A stretch of DNA of 64,000 nucleotides from Epilithonimonas hominis (GCF_003730015.1 NZ_RJTU01000034.1:124001-188000), one strand, 5' to 3'; shown: positions 34,718-44,677, counted from the first letter of the stretch. Notes: a model not told the origin generated them from the letters alone. Program-made: numbers and translations.

Positions 34718-35203
34718 ATGAGATTAAGTAACAGAAGTAGAAAACCTTTATATAGTTTTATCTATTCCTTAGTTGGGATTATTTTTATACTAGGTTTGAT
34801 TGGGTTTGTTCTAGAAATCAATAAGTTTGATGTTTTAGGAAAAAAAGCTTGGATTCTAGTGGTTATTCCGCTGTTGCTTTATCTGCTTCTTTATATGTTT
34901 GGAAAACCTATTTTTGAGTACGATAGTGATGGCGAAACGCTCAATTTTAGAAATAATCACATTCGTTATATATTTTTTAAGGAAAACAAGAAGGATGAAT
35001 TTCCTAAATACAAATTGTTAAAATATAATGTAATCAATTTTTATATTTTTAAAAGATTATATATCTATGTCTCAAGTAAAAAAAACAAGGTGATTGTGTT
35101 GAAATATGATGTCACTTATCTGCGTAAAAATGAACTGAAAGATTTGATATCCTCACTAAATAAAGTTGTTAGAAGCAATAAAGAAAATTTATCAAGAAGA
35201 TAA
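34718..35203 (+). CDS. Small membrane protein of unknown function between parE and parC
   Basis: This 161-residue protein has two hydrophobic segments, about residues 12-32 (FIYSLVGIIFILGLIGFVL) and 44-62 (ILVVIPLLLYLLLYMF), followed by a basic, Tyr/Lys/Asn-rich cytoplasmic tail with predicted strands (EYDSDGETLNFRNN resembles a PH-like start). I do not recognise the family. It lies 9 nt before the subunit A gene and is therefore probably translated from the topoisomerase mRNA. AT content is higher than in its neighbours. Confidence 0.7.
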   Translation: MRLSNRSRKPLYSFIYSLVGIIFILGLIGFVLEINKFDVLGKKAWILVVIPLLLYLLLYMFGKPIFEYDSDGETLNFRNNHIRYIFFKENKKDEFPKYKLLKYNVINFYIFKRLYIYVSSKKNKVIVLKYDVTYLRKNELKDLISSLNKVVRSNKENLSRR

Positions 35204-35212
35204 TAAAGATTA

Positions 35213-37789
35213 ATGGAAGAAAGTACGCATCACGAAGAAAGCCTCAAAAAAGTTTCCGGTTTATATAAAGACTGGTTTCTGGATTATGCATCTTATGTCA
35301 TTCTAGACAGGGCAATTCCATCCATTTATGACGGCTTCAAGCCGGTTCAGAGAAGAATCATGCATTCTATGCGGGAGTTGGAAGACGGGCGTTATAATAA
35401 AGTTGCAAATATTGTAGGGAATACAATGAAATATCACCCTCACGGGGATGCTTCCATCACAGATGCAATGGTTCAGATTGGACAAAAGGAACTTCTTATA
35501 GACACGCAGGGAAACTGGGGAAATATATATACAGGAGATTCTGCAGCGGCTGCAAGATATATTGAGGCAAGGCTCACACCTTTTGCTTTAGAAGTAGTTT
35601 TCAACCCGAAAACTACGCATTGGACAAAATCCTATGACGGCAGAAACAATGAACCCATTGATCTTCCGGTTAAGTTTCCGCTGTTGCTCGCACAGGGTGT
35701 AGAAGGAATTGGTGTCGGTCTGTCTACCAAAATAATGCCTCATAACTTTAATGAGCTTATTACTGCATCCATTCTTTATTTGAAAGGGAAAACGTTTGAA
35801 CTCTTTCCGGATTTTTTAACTGCGGGAATGCTGGATGTTTCTGCTTATAATGACGGGAAAAGAGGAGGTAAAATCCGAGCAAGAGCAAGGATTTCGCAGA
35901 AAGACAAACATACATTAACCATTACCGAACTACCTTTTTCCAAGAATACAAGTGATCTGATAGACAGTATTCTGAAAGCCAATGAAAGAGGGAAAATCAA
36001 GATTAAAAAAATCGAGGATAATACTTCTGATGTTGTAGAAATTAATATTCATCTCCATCCCGATGTTTCTCCAGACAAAACCATAGATGCGTTGTATGCA
36101 TTTACAGATTGTGAAGTCCCGATTTCACCCAACGCTTGTGTAATCGTCGGCGATAAGCCAATGTTTCTTTCAGTTTCTGATATTTTGAAACACAATACGG
36201 ATCACACGGTTTCTTTACTAAAGAAAGAGTTGGAAATAGAGTTGCACGAACTGCAGGAAAGCTGGCATTTTTCTTCACTGGAAAGGATTTTTATAGAAAA
36301 CCGTATTTATCACGATATCGAGGAAGTCAAATCCTGGGATGAGGTCATCAGGACCATCGACGAAGGTTTGAAACCACACACGAAACATCTGTTGAGATCT
36401 GTTACAGAAGAAGATATAGTTAGGCTTACAGAAATAAGAATTAAAAGAATTTCGAGATTCGATCTGGATAAGTTTAAGGAGAATATTCTGGCTTTGGAAG
36501 GCAAGATCGAGCAGGTGAAGCATCATCTTGCTAATTTGATTACATATGCCATAGATTATTATACCAATATTCAGAAAAAATATGGTAAAGGAAAAGAACG
36601 TAAAACTGAAATCAGAATTTTTGATACAATCGATGCTACCAAAGTTGCCGTTGCAAATGAAAAATTCTATGTCAATAGGGAAGAAGGCTTCATAGGAACT
36701 TCACTCAAAAAAGACGAATATCTGTTCGACTGTTCGGATATTGATGATATCATCACCTTCCAGAAAGACGGAACAATGAAAGTGGTGAAAGTGGAGCCCA
36801 AGACATTTATTGGCAAAAATATTGTACACGTTGCAGTCTGGAAAAAGAATGACAAACGTACGGTTTACAATATGATCTACCGGGAAGGAAGAGAAGGTCC
36901 TTATTATATGAAGCGCTTTTCCGTAACCGGCGTTACAAGAAACACAGATTATAAGCTGGCTTCCGATAAGAAAGGATCAGAAATGCTGTATTTTACAGCC
37001 AATCCTAACGGTGAAGCGGAAATTGTTTCCGTTTTGCTAAAGCCTAATGCAAGAGTGAGAAAAAATAAAATAGATATTGATTTTTCCGATCTTGCCATAA
37101 AAGGAAGGGATTCCAAAGGGAATTTGGTGACAAAATATGCTGTGAAAAAGGTAGATCTGAAGGAAGAAGGCGTATCTACACTTGCACCGCGGAAAATCTG
37201 GTTCGATGATTCGGTAAGGCGGCTGAATGCCGACGGAAGGGGAAGCTTGCTCGGAAATTTCAAAGGCGATGATAAAATTCTCACCATCAATTCCCAAGGT
37301 GAAGCTAAACTGGTTTCGTTCGATTTGATGAACCGTTTCGATGATGATTATCTGATTCTGGAAAAATGGAATCCGGAACAGCCAATTACCTGCATTTATT
37401 TTGATGGTGAAAAAGATAAGTATTTCGTTAAAAGGTTTCTGCTGGAAGCTACTTCCAACGTACAGTCGTTTTTTACGAATGACCATCCCAAGTCCTTCTT
37501 AGAGTTTGTAACAACCCATTCAGGCGCTATTGCTGAAATTGTATTTCCAAAGATCAAAGACAAGCAAAAAGATCCAGAAACGGTTGATTTGGACGAATTC
37601 ATTGCGGTAAAAGGTATCAAAGCGATAGGAAATCAGCTCACAAAAGATAAAGTAAAAACTATCAATATCACCATTCCGGAACCACCGGAAATGATGGAAG
37701 AAGAACCTGAACATGAGGAAAAAAGTGAAGATGAGGTGGATGAGGAAGGCGGAACCATTGGCAGTCTTTTTGATGAAGAGGTCAACTAA
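35213..37789 (+). CDS. parC: DNA topoisomerase IV subunit A
   Basis: This is the cleavage-rejoining subunit partnered with ParE. The 858-residue protein starts with the winged-helix/tower part: GFKPVQRRIMHSM near residue 43, KVANIVGNTMKYHPHGDASI near 65, and the catalytic Tyr in AAARYIEARLTPFA near 120. The GxGLSTKIMPHNFNELI segment near 170 is conserved. The C-terminal part is a degenerate pinwheel repeat domain without a clear GyrA box, and the end is very acidic (EEEPEHEEKSEDEVDEEGG), as usual for Bacteroidota ParC. It likely shares a transcript with parE. Confidence 0.92.
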   Translation: MEESTHHEESLKKVSGLYKDWFLDYASYVILDRAIPSIYDGFKPVQRRIMHSMRELEDGRYNKVANIVGNTMKYHPHGDASITDAMVQIGQKELLIDTQGNWGNIYTGDSAAAARYIEARLTPFALEVVFNPKTTHWTKSYDGRNNEPIDLPVKFPLLLAQGVEGIGVGLSTKIMPHNFNELITASILYLKGKTFELFPDFLTAGMLDVSAYNDGKRGGKIRARARISQKDKHTLTITELPFSKNTSDLIDSILKANERGKIKIKKIEDNTSDVVEINIHLHPDVSPDKTIDALYAFTDCEVPISPNACVIVGDKPMFLSVSDILKHNTDHTVSLLKKELEIELHELQESWHFSSLERIFIENRIYHDIEEVKSWDEVIRTIDEGLKPHTKHLLRSVTEEDIVRLTEIRIKRISRFDLDKFKENILALEGKIEQVKHHLANLITYAIDYYTNIQKKYGKGKERKTEIRIFDTIDATKVAVANEKFYVNREEGFIGTSLKKDEYLFDCSDIDDIITFQKDGTMKVVKVEPKTFIGKNIVHVAVWKKNDKRTVYNMIYREGREGPYYMKRFSVTGVTRNTDYKLASDKKGSEMLYFTANPNGEAEIVSVLLKPNARVRKNKIDIDFSDLAIKGRDSKGNLVTKYAVKKVDLKEEGVSTLAPRKIWFDDSVRRLNADGRGSLLGNFKGDDKILTINSQGEAKLVSFDLMNRFDDDYLILEKWNPEQPITCIYFDGEKDKYFVKRFLLEATSNVQSFFTNDHPKSFLEFVTTHSGAIAEIVFPKIKDKQKDPETVDLDEFIAVKGIKAIGNQLTKDKVKTINITIPEPPEMMEEEPEHEEKSEDEVDEEGGTIGSLFDEEVN

Positions 37790-37819
37790 ATTAAAACTTA
37801 ATTAGCACACAATAATAAA

Positions 37820-38461
37820 ATGAATACGATATTAATCATCGTTATAGCGATTACCTGTATCACGAGTTACATTGGTTTTCAGAAACCCGAGTTGTTTCAG
37901 AAATATAAATTCGAAGTCGGAGCTATCCAAAGAAGAAAGGAGTACATCAGGCTTATTTCTGCAGGTTTTCTGCACGCAGACTTTATGCACTTGTTTTTCA
38001 ATATGCTTACGCTTTATTTCTTTGCACCCATTGCGATCGTGGGTTTTGGTGTCAGCGGTTTTCTCATCATTTATCTGGCATCTATTGTTTTAGGGAATTT
38101 ATTCTGTCTGTATGTCTATAAAAATGTTCCGTTCTATTCTGCAATTGGAGCAAGTGGCGGTGTTTCCGGTGTTTTGTTCGCAGCAGTAGCATTGGCTCCA
38201 AAAGAAATTGAAGTCAATTTTCTGCCTGGTTATCTTTTCGGAGCTTTATATTTTGGCTATTCTGTTTATATGATGCTGAATCCGAGGATGAATGATAATA
38301 TTGGTCACGCAGCGCATCTTGGTGGTGCTTTTTTCGGGTTGGTTTATGCTGTTGCCATTTACCCGGAGTTTGCCATACAAAATGCACCTTATCTGGGAAT
38401 TATGTCTTTGCCGCTCATTTACCTGGCTTACCAGATTTTTGTGAATAAAAGAATTGGCTAA
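37820..38461 (+). CDS. Rhomboid family intramembrane serine protease
   Basis: The 213-residue polytopic protein has the rhomboid core of six membrane segments. HADFMHLFFNMLTLYFF carries the HxxxxHxxxN-type motif on the second segment. The catalytic Ser is in IGASGGVSGVLFA near residue 113, and the catalytic His is in NIGHAAHLGGAFFGL near 163. Rhomboids cut substrates inside or near the membrane; no substrate is indicated here. The gene follows parC by 30 nt and ends at a strong bidirectional terminator. Confidence 0.94.
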   Translation: MNTILIIVIAITCITSYIGFQKPELFQKYKFEVGAIQRRKEYIRLISAGFLHADFMHLFFNMLTLYFFAPIAIVGFGVSGFLIIYLASIVLGNLFCLYVYKNVPFYSAIGASGGVSGVLFAAVALAPKEIEVNFLPGYLFGALYFGYSVYMMLNPRMNDNIGHAAHLGGAFFGLVYAVAIYPEFAIQNAPYLGIMSLPLIYLAYQIFVNKRIG

Positions 38462-38473
38462 CTATAAAAAGCA

Positions 38474-38510
38474 AAAAGCAACTCGAAATTGAGTTGCTTT
38501 TTTTTTATTT
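38474..38510. terminator. Bidirectional terminator between the rhomboid and YfhO genes
   Basis: AAAAGCAACTC (38474-38484) pairs with GAGTTGCTTTT (38491-38501), flanked by A and T runs on the two sides. Confidence 0.92.
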
Positions 38511-38520
38511 TTTTTCTAAA

Positions 38521-41058
38521 TTATGACTTTGCAATTTCAGACTTTCTAGAATTCTTAAACAGAAAATAACCTCCAATCAAACTTAATAAAATAAATAATC
38601 CAAAACTTATCATTGAGAATAGTTTCCCTTTTTCAATAACAGCTGGCTCAAATTTCATTTCAATTTTATGTTTTCCGGCTGGAACATAAAGTGCTCTCAA
38701 TAAATAGTTAGCTTTGATATAATCCACTTTGTTTCCATCCAAATAAACATTCCAACCGTGAGGATAATAAATCTCTGAAAACACAGCCAGTTGAGGTGTT
38801 TTAGAAGCCGATTCAAAAGATAATTCGTTGGGTTGATAAGTTTTCAAATCCAAATAAGCAGTTGAATCTTTTACCAGATTTTTTCCGTTAAAATAAGCTT
38901 TATCATCTTTTGAAATCACAGCAATATTTTTGGTGTCAACATTTCCAGTTTCGTTCAATTCCTCGTTAGGATTATTCACGAATTTGATATCAGAAACAAA
39001 CCAAGCATTGCCATTCGCTTCTGGATTTGGCGTGATTTGTGGTTTTTGCTGGTCACCGACAATGAAATATTTGGTGTTCAGCATATTCAGGATTCTGACG
39101 GTTTTTACTTGGTCGGTTGTAGAGAAATATTTGTTGATAAGGTCATCATATCTTCTCAGTTTCACCGCGTGATAACCACCGATTGATGATTTGAAAAAAG
39201 AAGTGTTGGTTTCGCTAAACGTCGATAATACGTTGTTAAAAATCCTATAATGGTCTCTGTCTTTTTCAGCAATGGTTTGTAACGCTTTATTCACTTCGGT
39301 CTGTTGTAAAAGACTTTGGACGAAGGCGTCATTTCCAGCTTTGCTCATTAGATATTCCGAATTTTCTGTCTGGAAAGGATTGTCTGCGAAGGTTTTATCT
39401 ACAAAATTATCATCGTTCAGATATCTTCTGTTAACCGTCCAAAGATCAAATAAACTCACAAAACCAATAATTAATAAAGCGATATTGATATTGATTTTTT
39501 TCTTTAGTGCGAAGAATAAAGCTGCTGCCGTAATCAGAACATAGAAGAATGCTTTAATAGCATCGCTCTGAAACATTTTGTAACGCTCATCTACCAGATA
39601 ATCCAGAATATATGGCGGAAGATATGTCTTTTCATTAGCGGTGTAAAAGCCTAAAATACCTTTTCCGAAAAGTGTCAGGATAAGTGTGATTCCTAAGACT
39701 GTTCCGGAAACATATAACAATGTTTTTTTCTTGTGTTCTTCAGTCAGTTTTTCACTGGTAAAAAATTGATAAAGTCCAAGAATTGCAATCAAAGGGAATA
39801 GAAATTCCACGACTACCAAAATCGAAGATGGCGCACGGAACTTATTGTACATCGGGACATAATCGATAAAGAAATCTGTCAGTAGCGCAAAATTACTTCC
39901 CCAGGCTAAGAAAATGGTCAGAATTGATGCAGCCAGAATCCAGTATCTATATTTTTTTCTGGCAAAGAAAAATCCAAGAATGGCGAGAAAACACACCACA
40001 GCTCCCTGATAAGCCGGCCCCGACGTGCTTGGCTGGTCGCCCCAATAAGTCGGACTACCGAAACCTTTCACCATCATATCATATTCTTGCTGGGATTTGA
40101 TATTTTCCTGAGCCAGTTCTTGGATGTGTGCCATTATTTTGTCAGAACCTTCTTCCTGACTTCCACCACCCATCAATCGCGGAATGAACAAGTTAAGCGT
40201 TTCCAATTTTCCGTAGCTCCACATCGTGATGCTTTCTTTGTCCATTCCTGATTTTCCCGCGGTGTGGGAACCTGTATTCAGGATTTGTTTTCCACGTACG
40301 GTTTCTTTCACATATTCGGCATTGGCCATAATTCTCTGGGAATTCATTCCAACACCGATTATGACTGCGAAGCCAACAATTCCAGTAGAAATCAGAAAAT
40401 GTTTCCATTCGATTTTTCCTTTGATGGCTCTGATGAGTTCTGACAGGAATAAGAATCCTAATCCCAGGAACAGATAATAAGTCATCTGAGGGTGATTCGC
40501 GCAAATCTGTAAACCTGCGAAAAGCGCGGTAACAATAAATCCGAGAATATATTTTTTCCTGAAATATACCAGGATAATCCCCGCTAAAAGTGGTGCAAAG
40601 TAAGCAATCGTATGTACTTTTCCATTGTGTCCAGCGGCAATAATAATGTAAAAATAAGTCGATAATCCGAAAAAAGTTGCGCCTAGCAAAGCGTATTTCC
40701 AGTTTTTGACAGCGACTAATCCCAAAAAGAAAAATCCTGCAAATAATAAGAATAAATAATTCGCTGGTTTTGGAAGAAACAAGAACAAATCATCGATTTT
40801 CTTGATGACGTCGCCACGGAATTGTGCTCCGGTTTGGTAAGTTGGCATTCCGCCAAACATCGCATCGCTCCAGTAAGTTTCTTTGTCGTTATTGGCGCGG
40901 TATTGCAAGAGTTCTTCCGCACCGCCTTTGTAGAACACAATGTCGTGTTGCATCAGGCGTTTTCCTGATATGACAGGGTTTGCGTAAACAACTGCCAACA
41001 AAATAAAAATGACGAAACTCGCCAAGATAAAAATTAGATTCTTCTTATTTTTGAACAT
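38521..41058 (-). CDS. YfhO family membrane protein
   Basis: This large multi-spanning protein of 845 residues has about a dozen hydrophobic segments and a soluble C-terminal part ending in another membrane helix (LFSMISFGLFILLSLIGGYFLFK). The N-terminal loop SDAMFGGMPTYQTGA near residue 65 with acidic residues and the GQQ-type sugar-transfer architecture fit YfhO proteins, GT-C-like enzymes thought to glycosylate lipoteichoic acid in Bacillus. In Bacteroidota the acceptor is unknown. The conserved C-terminal phrases (EIYYPHGWNVYLDGNKV ... LRALYVPAGKHKIEMKFEP) are characteristic. It is transcribed alone. Confidence 0.85.
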   Translation of the reverse strand: MFKNKKNLIFILASFVIFILLAVVYANPVISGKRLMQHDIVFYKGGAEELLQYRANNDKETYWSDAMFGGMPTYQTGAQFRGDVIKKIDDLFLFLPKPANYLFLLFAGFFFLGLVAVKNWKYALLGATFFGLSTYFYIIIAAGHNGKVHTIAYFAPLLAGIILVYFRKKYILGFIVTALFAGLQICANHPQMTYYLFLGLGFLFLSELIRAIKGKIEWKHFLISTGIVGFAVIIGVGMNSQRIMANAEYVKETVRGKQILNTGSHTAGKSGMDKESITMWSYGKLETLNLFIPRLMGGGSQEEGSDKIMAHIQELAQENIKSQQEYDMMVKGFGSPTYWGDQPSTSGPAYQGAVVCFLAILGFFFARKKYRYWILAASILTIFLAWGSNFALLTDFFIDYVPMYNKFRAPSSILVVVEFLFPLIAILGLYQFFTSEKLTEEHKKKTLLYVSGTVLGITLILTLFGKGILGFYTANEKTYLPPYILDYLVDERYKMFQSDAIKAFFYVLITAAALFFALKKKININIALLIIGFVSLFDLWTVNRRYLNDDNFVDKTFADNPFQTENSEYLMSKAGNDAFVQSLLQQTEVNKALQTIAEKDRDHYRIFNNVLSTFSETNTSFFKSSIGGYHAVKLRRYDDLINKYFSTTDQVKTVRILNMLNTKYFIVGDQQKPQITPNPEANGNAWFVSDIKFVNNPNEELNETGNVDTKNIAVISKDDKAYFNGKNLVKDSTAYLDLKTYQPNELSFESASKTPQLAVFSEIYYPHGWNVYLDGNKVDYIKANYLLRALYVPAGKHKIEMKFEPAVIEKGKLFSMISFGLFILLSLIGGYFLFKNSRKSEIAKS

Positions 41059-41167
41059 ATTCAGATGTTATATATTAAACTTTTTTATTGAATTCAAAAA
41101 TCAATGCTTTCTAATAAAAACAATTGTAAATTGGTTGTAAATTTTAATTTCCAAATTTAATAATAAA

Positions 41168-41203
41168 AAAACCTTTCAGACTTCATAATCTGAAAGGTTT
41201 TAC
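41168..41203 (-). terminator. Terminator of the DUF6263/DUF4834 transcript
   Basis: Stem 41168-41180 (ACCTTTCAGA core) with 41189-41200; on the minus strand it is followed by T residues, 24 nt after the DUF4834 stop. Confidence 0.88.
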
Positions 41204-41226
41204 GTTTATTTTAATTAAGATTTTAA

Positions 41227-41457
41227 CTAGGATTTTTTCTCTTCCTTCACTTCTTCATAATCCACCGTTTCCGCATCCCATTTTATTTTCTGATTCGGCA
41301 TTTTTTTAGAATCTGTTTTAGGATTCTGACTTTGATGATTTCCCGGTTTGAAATTTGGAAAATTTTTATAAAACGAATTGAAAAACAATCGTTTCAAAAT
41401 ATTCCAAACGAAGAATATGATGATGGTTGCTAATATGAATTCGAAAATGTATTTCAT
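41227..41457 (-). CDS. DUF4834 family small membrane protein
   Basis: This 76-residue protein has one N-terminal membrane helix (FEFILATIIIFFVWNIL) and a polar tail rich in Asn, Gln, Lys and Glu that ends in AETVDYEEVKEEKKS. This layout is typical of the DUF4834 family in Flavobacteriia; function unknown. It lies 9 nt downstream of the DUF6263-like lipoprotein gene and shares its transcript and terminator. Confidence 0.75.
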   Translation of the reverse strand: MKYIFEFILATIIIFFVWNILKRLFFNSFYKNFPNFKPGNHQSQNPKTDSKKMPNQKIKWDAETVDYEEVKEEKKS

Positions 41458-41466
41458 TTCCTGATT

Positions 41467-42510
41467 TTATTTATAAGACGGATTAATTATTATAGAAGTT
41501 GTAGAGTTTTTGGTCATACTTTGGGTTTGCTTACCGTCGGATAGACTTTCTTTCTGATTGGTTTTAACAGAAAGATTTTGGTTCAGAAGCCAACCTGTAT
41601 TTTCATCGATGATGATTTTTCCGCTTTCAGAACCGCCCATACTCATTGTATGTGTCATTCCGTCTTTGGATTGCTTGTCAGATTTTGACGGAATTGTACC
41701 TTTTACATCGATTTCTGCTTTTCCGTCTTCAACTTTTACCAACTTGAAAGTCAAAGTTTGTTTCAATTTTCCGCTCGGGTCAATATCCTCAGAAGTGGTC
41801 CATTTTTCTCCGATTTTTGCCCCTTTTGCAGGAAAAAGCTTTAGGTTTTTAGTCAGTTGTTCTTTCATCATCGCCTCATTAAAACCAGCTTTGAAGTTTT
41901 CAATCAGTGCGTCCTGCTGCTTTTTATCTTTGATTGTTCCCGCAACTGCTTTTCTCAGATTATTGTGAACGGACTCAAATCCTGTCACAGATTTAATGTT
42001 TCCGTAAGCATCCATTTTTACGTTCAGCTTATTTCCTGCCAGACCTTTGCTCACCAGATAATTCATTTTAAGACCTTCTTCTTTTGGAGCAGCTTGTTTC
42101 GTATCGATCACCACTGTTTTCCCGTTAGCCGAACTGGACATTCTTTTCCCGATCAGGTTAAGGGTTAGGTCGTATAGATTATCCTTAAAGTCATTCACGG
42201 TTACAGACATTTCATCTGTCGTTTCATTGGTTCCGTTCATCGTTTTTCCGTCCGGTGATGTAAAAGACTGGATTTCTCTTTGGTAAGAAACCAATGGATA
42301 AGTTGTGCCTTTTTCCAGGATAAATTTTTGTTTATAAATGCCGCTGCTGTCTGTAATAGCCTTTGGTTTTGCAGCTTCTTCTGGCGAAACTTCTACTGTC
42401 ACCGTTTCAGTTTTTCCTGTTTTAGGATCTACTCTTGTTATGGTTTTCGTTTCCTTTTTACAGGCAGTTAGTGTTATTGCGATAAGCGCAAGCGCTGTTA
42501 ATTTTTTCAT
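41467..42510 (-). CDS. DUF6263-like lipoprotein
   Basis: The 347-residue protein has a lipoprotein signal peptide (LTALALIAITLTACKKE, Cys near residue 17). The mature part is beta-rich with paired motifs seen in DUF6263: MNGTNETTDEMSVTVNDF near residue 100, LFPAKGAKIGEKWTTSED near 218, and a C-terminal TGWLLNQNLSVKTNQ. It is probably located in the envelope; no enzymatic motif is visible. It is the first gene of a two-gene unit with the DUF4834 protein. Confidence 0.7.
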   Translation of the reverse strand: MKKLTALALIAITLTACKKETKTITRVDPKTGKTETVTVEVSPEEAAKPKAITDSSGIYKQKFILEKGTTYPLVSYQREIQSFTSPDGKTMNGTNETTDEMSVTVNDFKDNLYDLTLNLIGKRMSSSANGKTVVIDTKQAAPKEEGLKMNYLVSKGLAGNKLNVKMDAYGNIKSVTGFESVHNNLRKAVAGTIKDKKQQDALIENFKAGFNEAMMKEQLTKNLKLFPAKGAKIGEKWTTSEDIDPSGKLKQTLTFKLVKVEDGKAEIDVKGTIPSKSDKQSKDGMTHTMSMGGSESGKIIIDENTGWLLNQNLSVKTNQKESLSDGKQTQSMTKNSTTSIIINPSYK

Positions 42511-42582
42511 AATCGATATTTAATAATTAATGATGTTTGATGAATGATAATTGATAAGCTAATTTCTATAAACTAAAAACTA

Positions 42583-43335
42583 TCAACCAACAACTGTTTT
42601 TTGTCTCACAGCTTCATAAAGAATAGCACCACACGCTACAGAGACGTTCAGAGACTGTGTTTTACCTTCTATAGGAAGTTTTATTTTTTCATCTGCGTGA
42701 TGAAGTACTTCTTTAGAAATTCCGGTTTCTTCATTTCCCATTACAACGGCACAAGGTTCTTTAAAATCGACGTCATAAATCAATTTCTGCGCCTTTTCTG
42801 TTGCTGCAAAAACGGATACGCCACTTTGCTGAAGGAAATCTACCGTGTGAGCCAGATTTTTTTCTTTGCAGATTTTGATGTTATAAATTGCTCCTGCCGA
42901 CGTTTTAATAGCATCAGAATTAATCGGTGCAGCTCCTTTTTCCGGAATTACAACAGCGTGAACGCCCACACATTCGGCAGTTCTGCAGATTGCACCGAAG
43001 TTTCTCACATCGGTCAGACGGTCAAGAACCAGGATAAAAGGCGTTTTTCCTTCCTCGAAAAGTTGCGGCAAAACATCTTCGATTTTATGAAAAGGAACAT
43101 CTGAAATAAAGGCAACCACACCTTGGTGATTTTTCCTAGTAAAACGGTTCAGTTTCTCTACAGGAACATAATTGGGACGGATATTATGTTTTGCCAGAAG
43201 CTGTTTCAGCTCGATATAAATTTCGCCTTGTAAGGCATTCTGGACAAATATTTTGTCAATAGTTTTTCCTGCTTCAATAGCTTCCAATACAGGCCTTAAC
43301 CCGAAAATAAAATCGTCTTTTTTCTCTTGATTCAT
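42583..43335 (-). CDS. rlmB: 23S rRNA (guanosine-2'-O-)-methyltransferase RlmB
   Basis: This SPOUT (SpoU) enzyme 2'-O-methylates G2251 in the 23S rRNA P loop. I prefer the Met at 43335 (MNQEKKDDFIFGLRP), giving 250 residues; a start 7 codons upstream is possible. The substrate-binding N-terminal domain (FGLRPVLEAIEAG) is followed by motif 1 NFGAICRTAECVG near residue 125, motif 2 VMGNEETGIS near 200 and motif 3 LPIEGKTQSLNVSVA near 222, which forms the trefoil knot. It is monocistronic. Confidence 0.93.
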   Translation of the reverse strand: MNQEKKDDFIFGLRPVLEAIEAGKTIDKIFVQNALQGEIYIELKQLLAKHNIRPNYVPVEKLNRFTRKNHQGVVAFISDVPFHKIEDVLPQLFEEGKTPFILVLDRLTDVRNFGAICRTAECVGVHAVVIPEKGAAPINSDAIKTSAGAIYNIKICKEKNLAHTVDFLQQSGVSVFAATEKAQKLIYDVDFKEPCAVVMGNEETGISKEVLHHADEKIKLPIEGKTQSLNVSVACGAILYEAVRQKTVVG

Positions 43336-43438
43336 TAATGAGATTTTGTTTTGCAAAAGTAAGGTTTTTGATTTTAGTTTTATCTTAAGAAAATTGTAAA
43401 GTTCTAGTTTGAACTTATTATGACAATGAAATTATGGA

Positions 43439-43540
43439 AACCACATAGTCATCTAGGAAAAATAAGATTTTCTTAAAGTCAAAATAGAAATTATATTATA
43501 TCATAATCAATTTTATAAAATCTATGTGACTATGTGGTTT
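43439..43540. repeat. Repeat family C palindrome
   Basis: Arms AACCACATAGTCATCTAGG (43439-43457) and CTATGTGACTATGTGGTTT (43522-43540) are inverted copies. It fills the gap between rlmB and the 43546 gene. Confidence 0.82.
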
Positions 43541-43545
43541 AGTTC

Positions 43546-43989
43546 TTAATCCAAAACAAAAACCAAAAATTCATCATTCTCCGTTTTGAATTTTAAATCG
43601 CCGGTTTTTCGGAGGTCTTCAAAAAGTGGAGTTGGGAAGGTGCTGTCAAACTGATTGGTTTTAAATAGTTTACCTTTCAGTTTCAAGGGAATTTTTTTGA
43701 TAAGTTTATCTGTATTAAGAGGGATTTTGAATTTCCTTTTTTCAGGATCTTTGGAATCTAGGTAGAAACAGTAATTTATCAATTCCGCTTTGTCCACGAA
43801 TTTTTTGTAGTCTGATGTTTTGATGAAATTGGGCAAATTGGAGTCTTCCCAAGTCAGATAAAATACTTCAATTTCTTGAGGTTTGCCGATTGGCTTATAA
43901 TACTTGAATCGTTCATTCTCTGATTTTGAAAATGATAACAATCCTAAAATTACAATCGGAAAAAGAAATCGAAGATTAAAAGAAATCAT
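43546..43989 (-). CDS. Hypothetical exported protein
   Basis: This 147-residue protein has a hydrophobic N terminus (FLFPIVILGLLSFSKSE) that could be a signal peptide or anchor. The mature part is Lys/Phe/Asp-rich with strands such as PQEIEVFYLTW and FKTENDEFLVFVLD. I do not recognise a family. It lies 23 nt downstream of the DinB gene and could be co-transcribed. It has no cysteine at the signal cleavage site, so it is not an obvious lipoprotein. Confidence 0.6.
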   Translation of the reverse strand: MISFNLRFLFPIVILGLLSFSKSENERFKYYKPIGKPQEIEVFYLTWEDSNLPNFIKTSDYKKFVDKAELINYCFYLDSKDPEKRKFKIPLNTDKLIKKIPLKLKGKLFKTNQFDSTFPTPLFEDLRKTGDLKFKTENDEFLVFVLD

Positions 43990-44012
43990 TTATCACTTAT
44001 AAAATTCATCAT

Positions 44013-44492
44013 TTATAAACTGCTCAATCCTTCCCCGATCAAAGCTCTTTTCTGAGAAAGAATATAGCCGTAATGCAGGCTTTCGTGCATATTATTGAAA
44101 ATAATCGCATCCTGAATATTTTTCAGATCAATCCCAAAACTAGTGGAGTAGGGTGTATAATCCGGAAAAAAATCATTATCAAAATCCTTCATCAGAATTT
44201 TGGATGTTTCTATTAGTAGAAAAGCCAGATCCTCCATTTCGGAAGATTTCACATCTACATTGGCAAAAGTTCCTTTTTTGTAGGTCTCAATCCAATATTT
44301 ATCAATGCGGAACTGATTTCCACTAAGATAATAACACAATAATTGCTGTGTTGCCACGCAATGGGCAATATTCCAGTAGATATTATTGTTGTAGCCATCC
44401 GGGATGGTGAGGAGATCTTTTTCTGATGTATTTTGTAAAATGTGCAGCAGATTTTTTCTGATTTGTCTGTGATTGGCAAAATGATAATTCAT
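44013..44492 (-). CDS. DinB family protein
   Basis: This 159-residue helical protein fits the DinB/YfiT four-helix bundle. Likely metal ligands are His in IAHCVATQQ near residue 49, and HESLHYGYI near 137 (His residues spaced as in the family). DinB proteins in Bacteroidota include thiol transferases and proteins of unknown role; substrate is unknown. It is the first gene of a likely two-gene unit and diverges from moxR. Confidence 0.82.
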   Translation of the reverse strand: MNYHFANHRQIRKNLLHILQNTSEKDLLTIPDGYNNNIYWNIAHCVATQQLLCYYLSGNQFRIDKYWIETYKKGTFANVDVKSSEMEDLAFLLIETSKILMKDFDNDFFPDYTPYSTSFGIDLKNIQDAIIFNNMHESLHYGYILSQKRALIGEGLSSL

Positions 44493-44677
44493 TTTTTAGT
44501 ATGTATTATTTATATCAAAGTTAGATTAATTATTAATAAACGGCAAATAATCCGGTTTCACTAAAACATTGTAACAATTAGCTTTTTCTTTTAACAAATA
44601 TTTAACGCAAGATTAGCAGTTGTTGTGTTTGCCATTGCAGGTTTTTATAAGAAATTTACCAATTATTAAGATTAACT

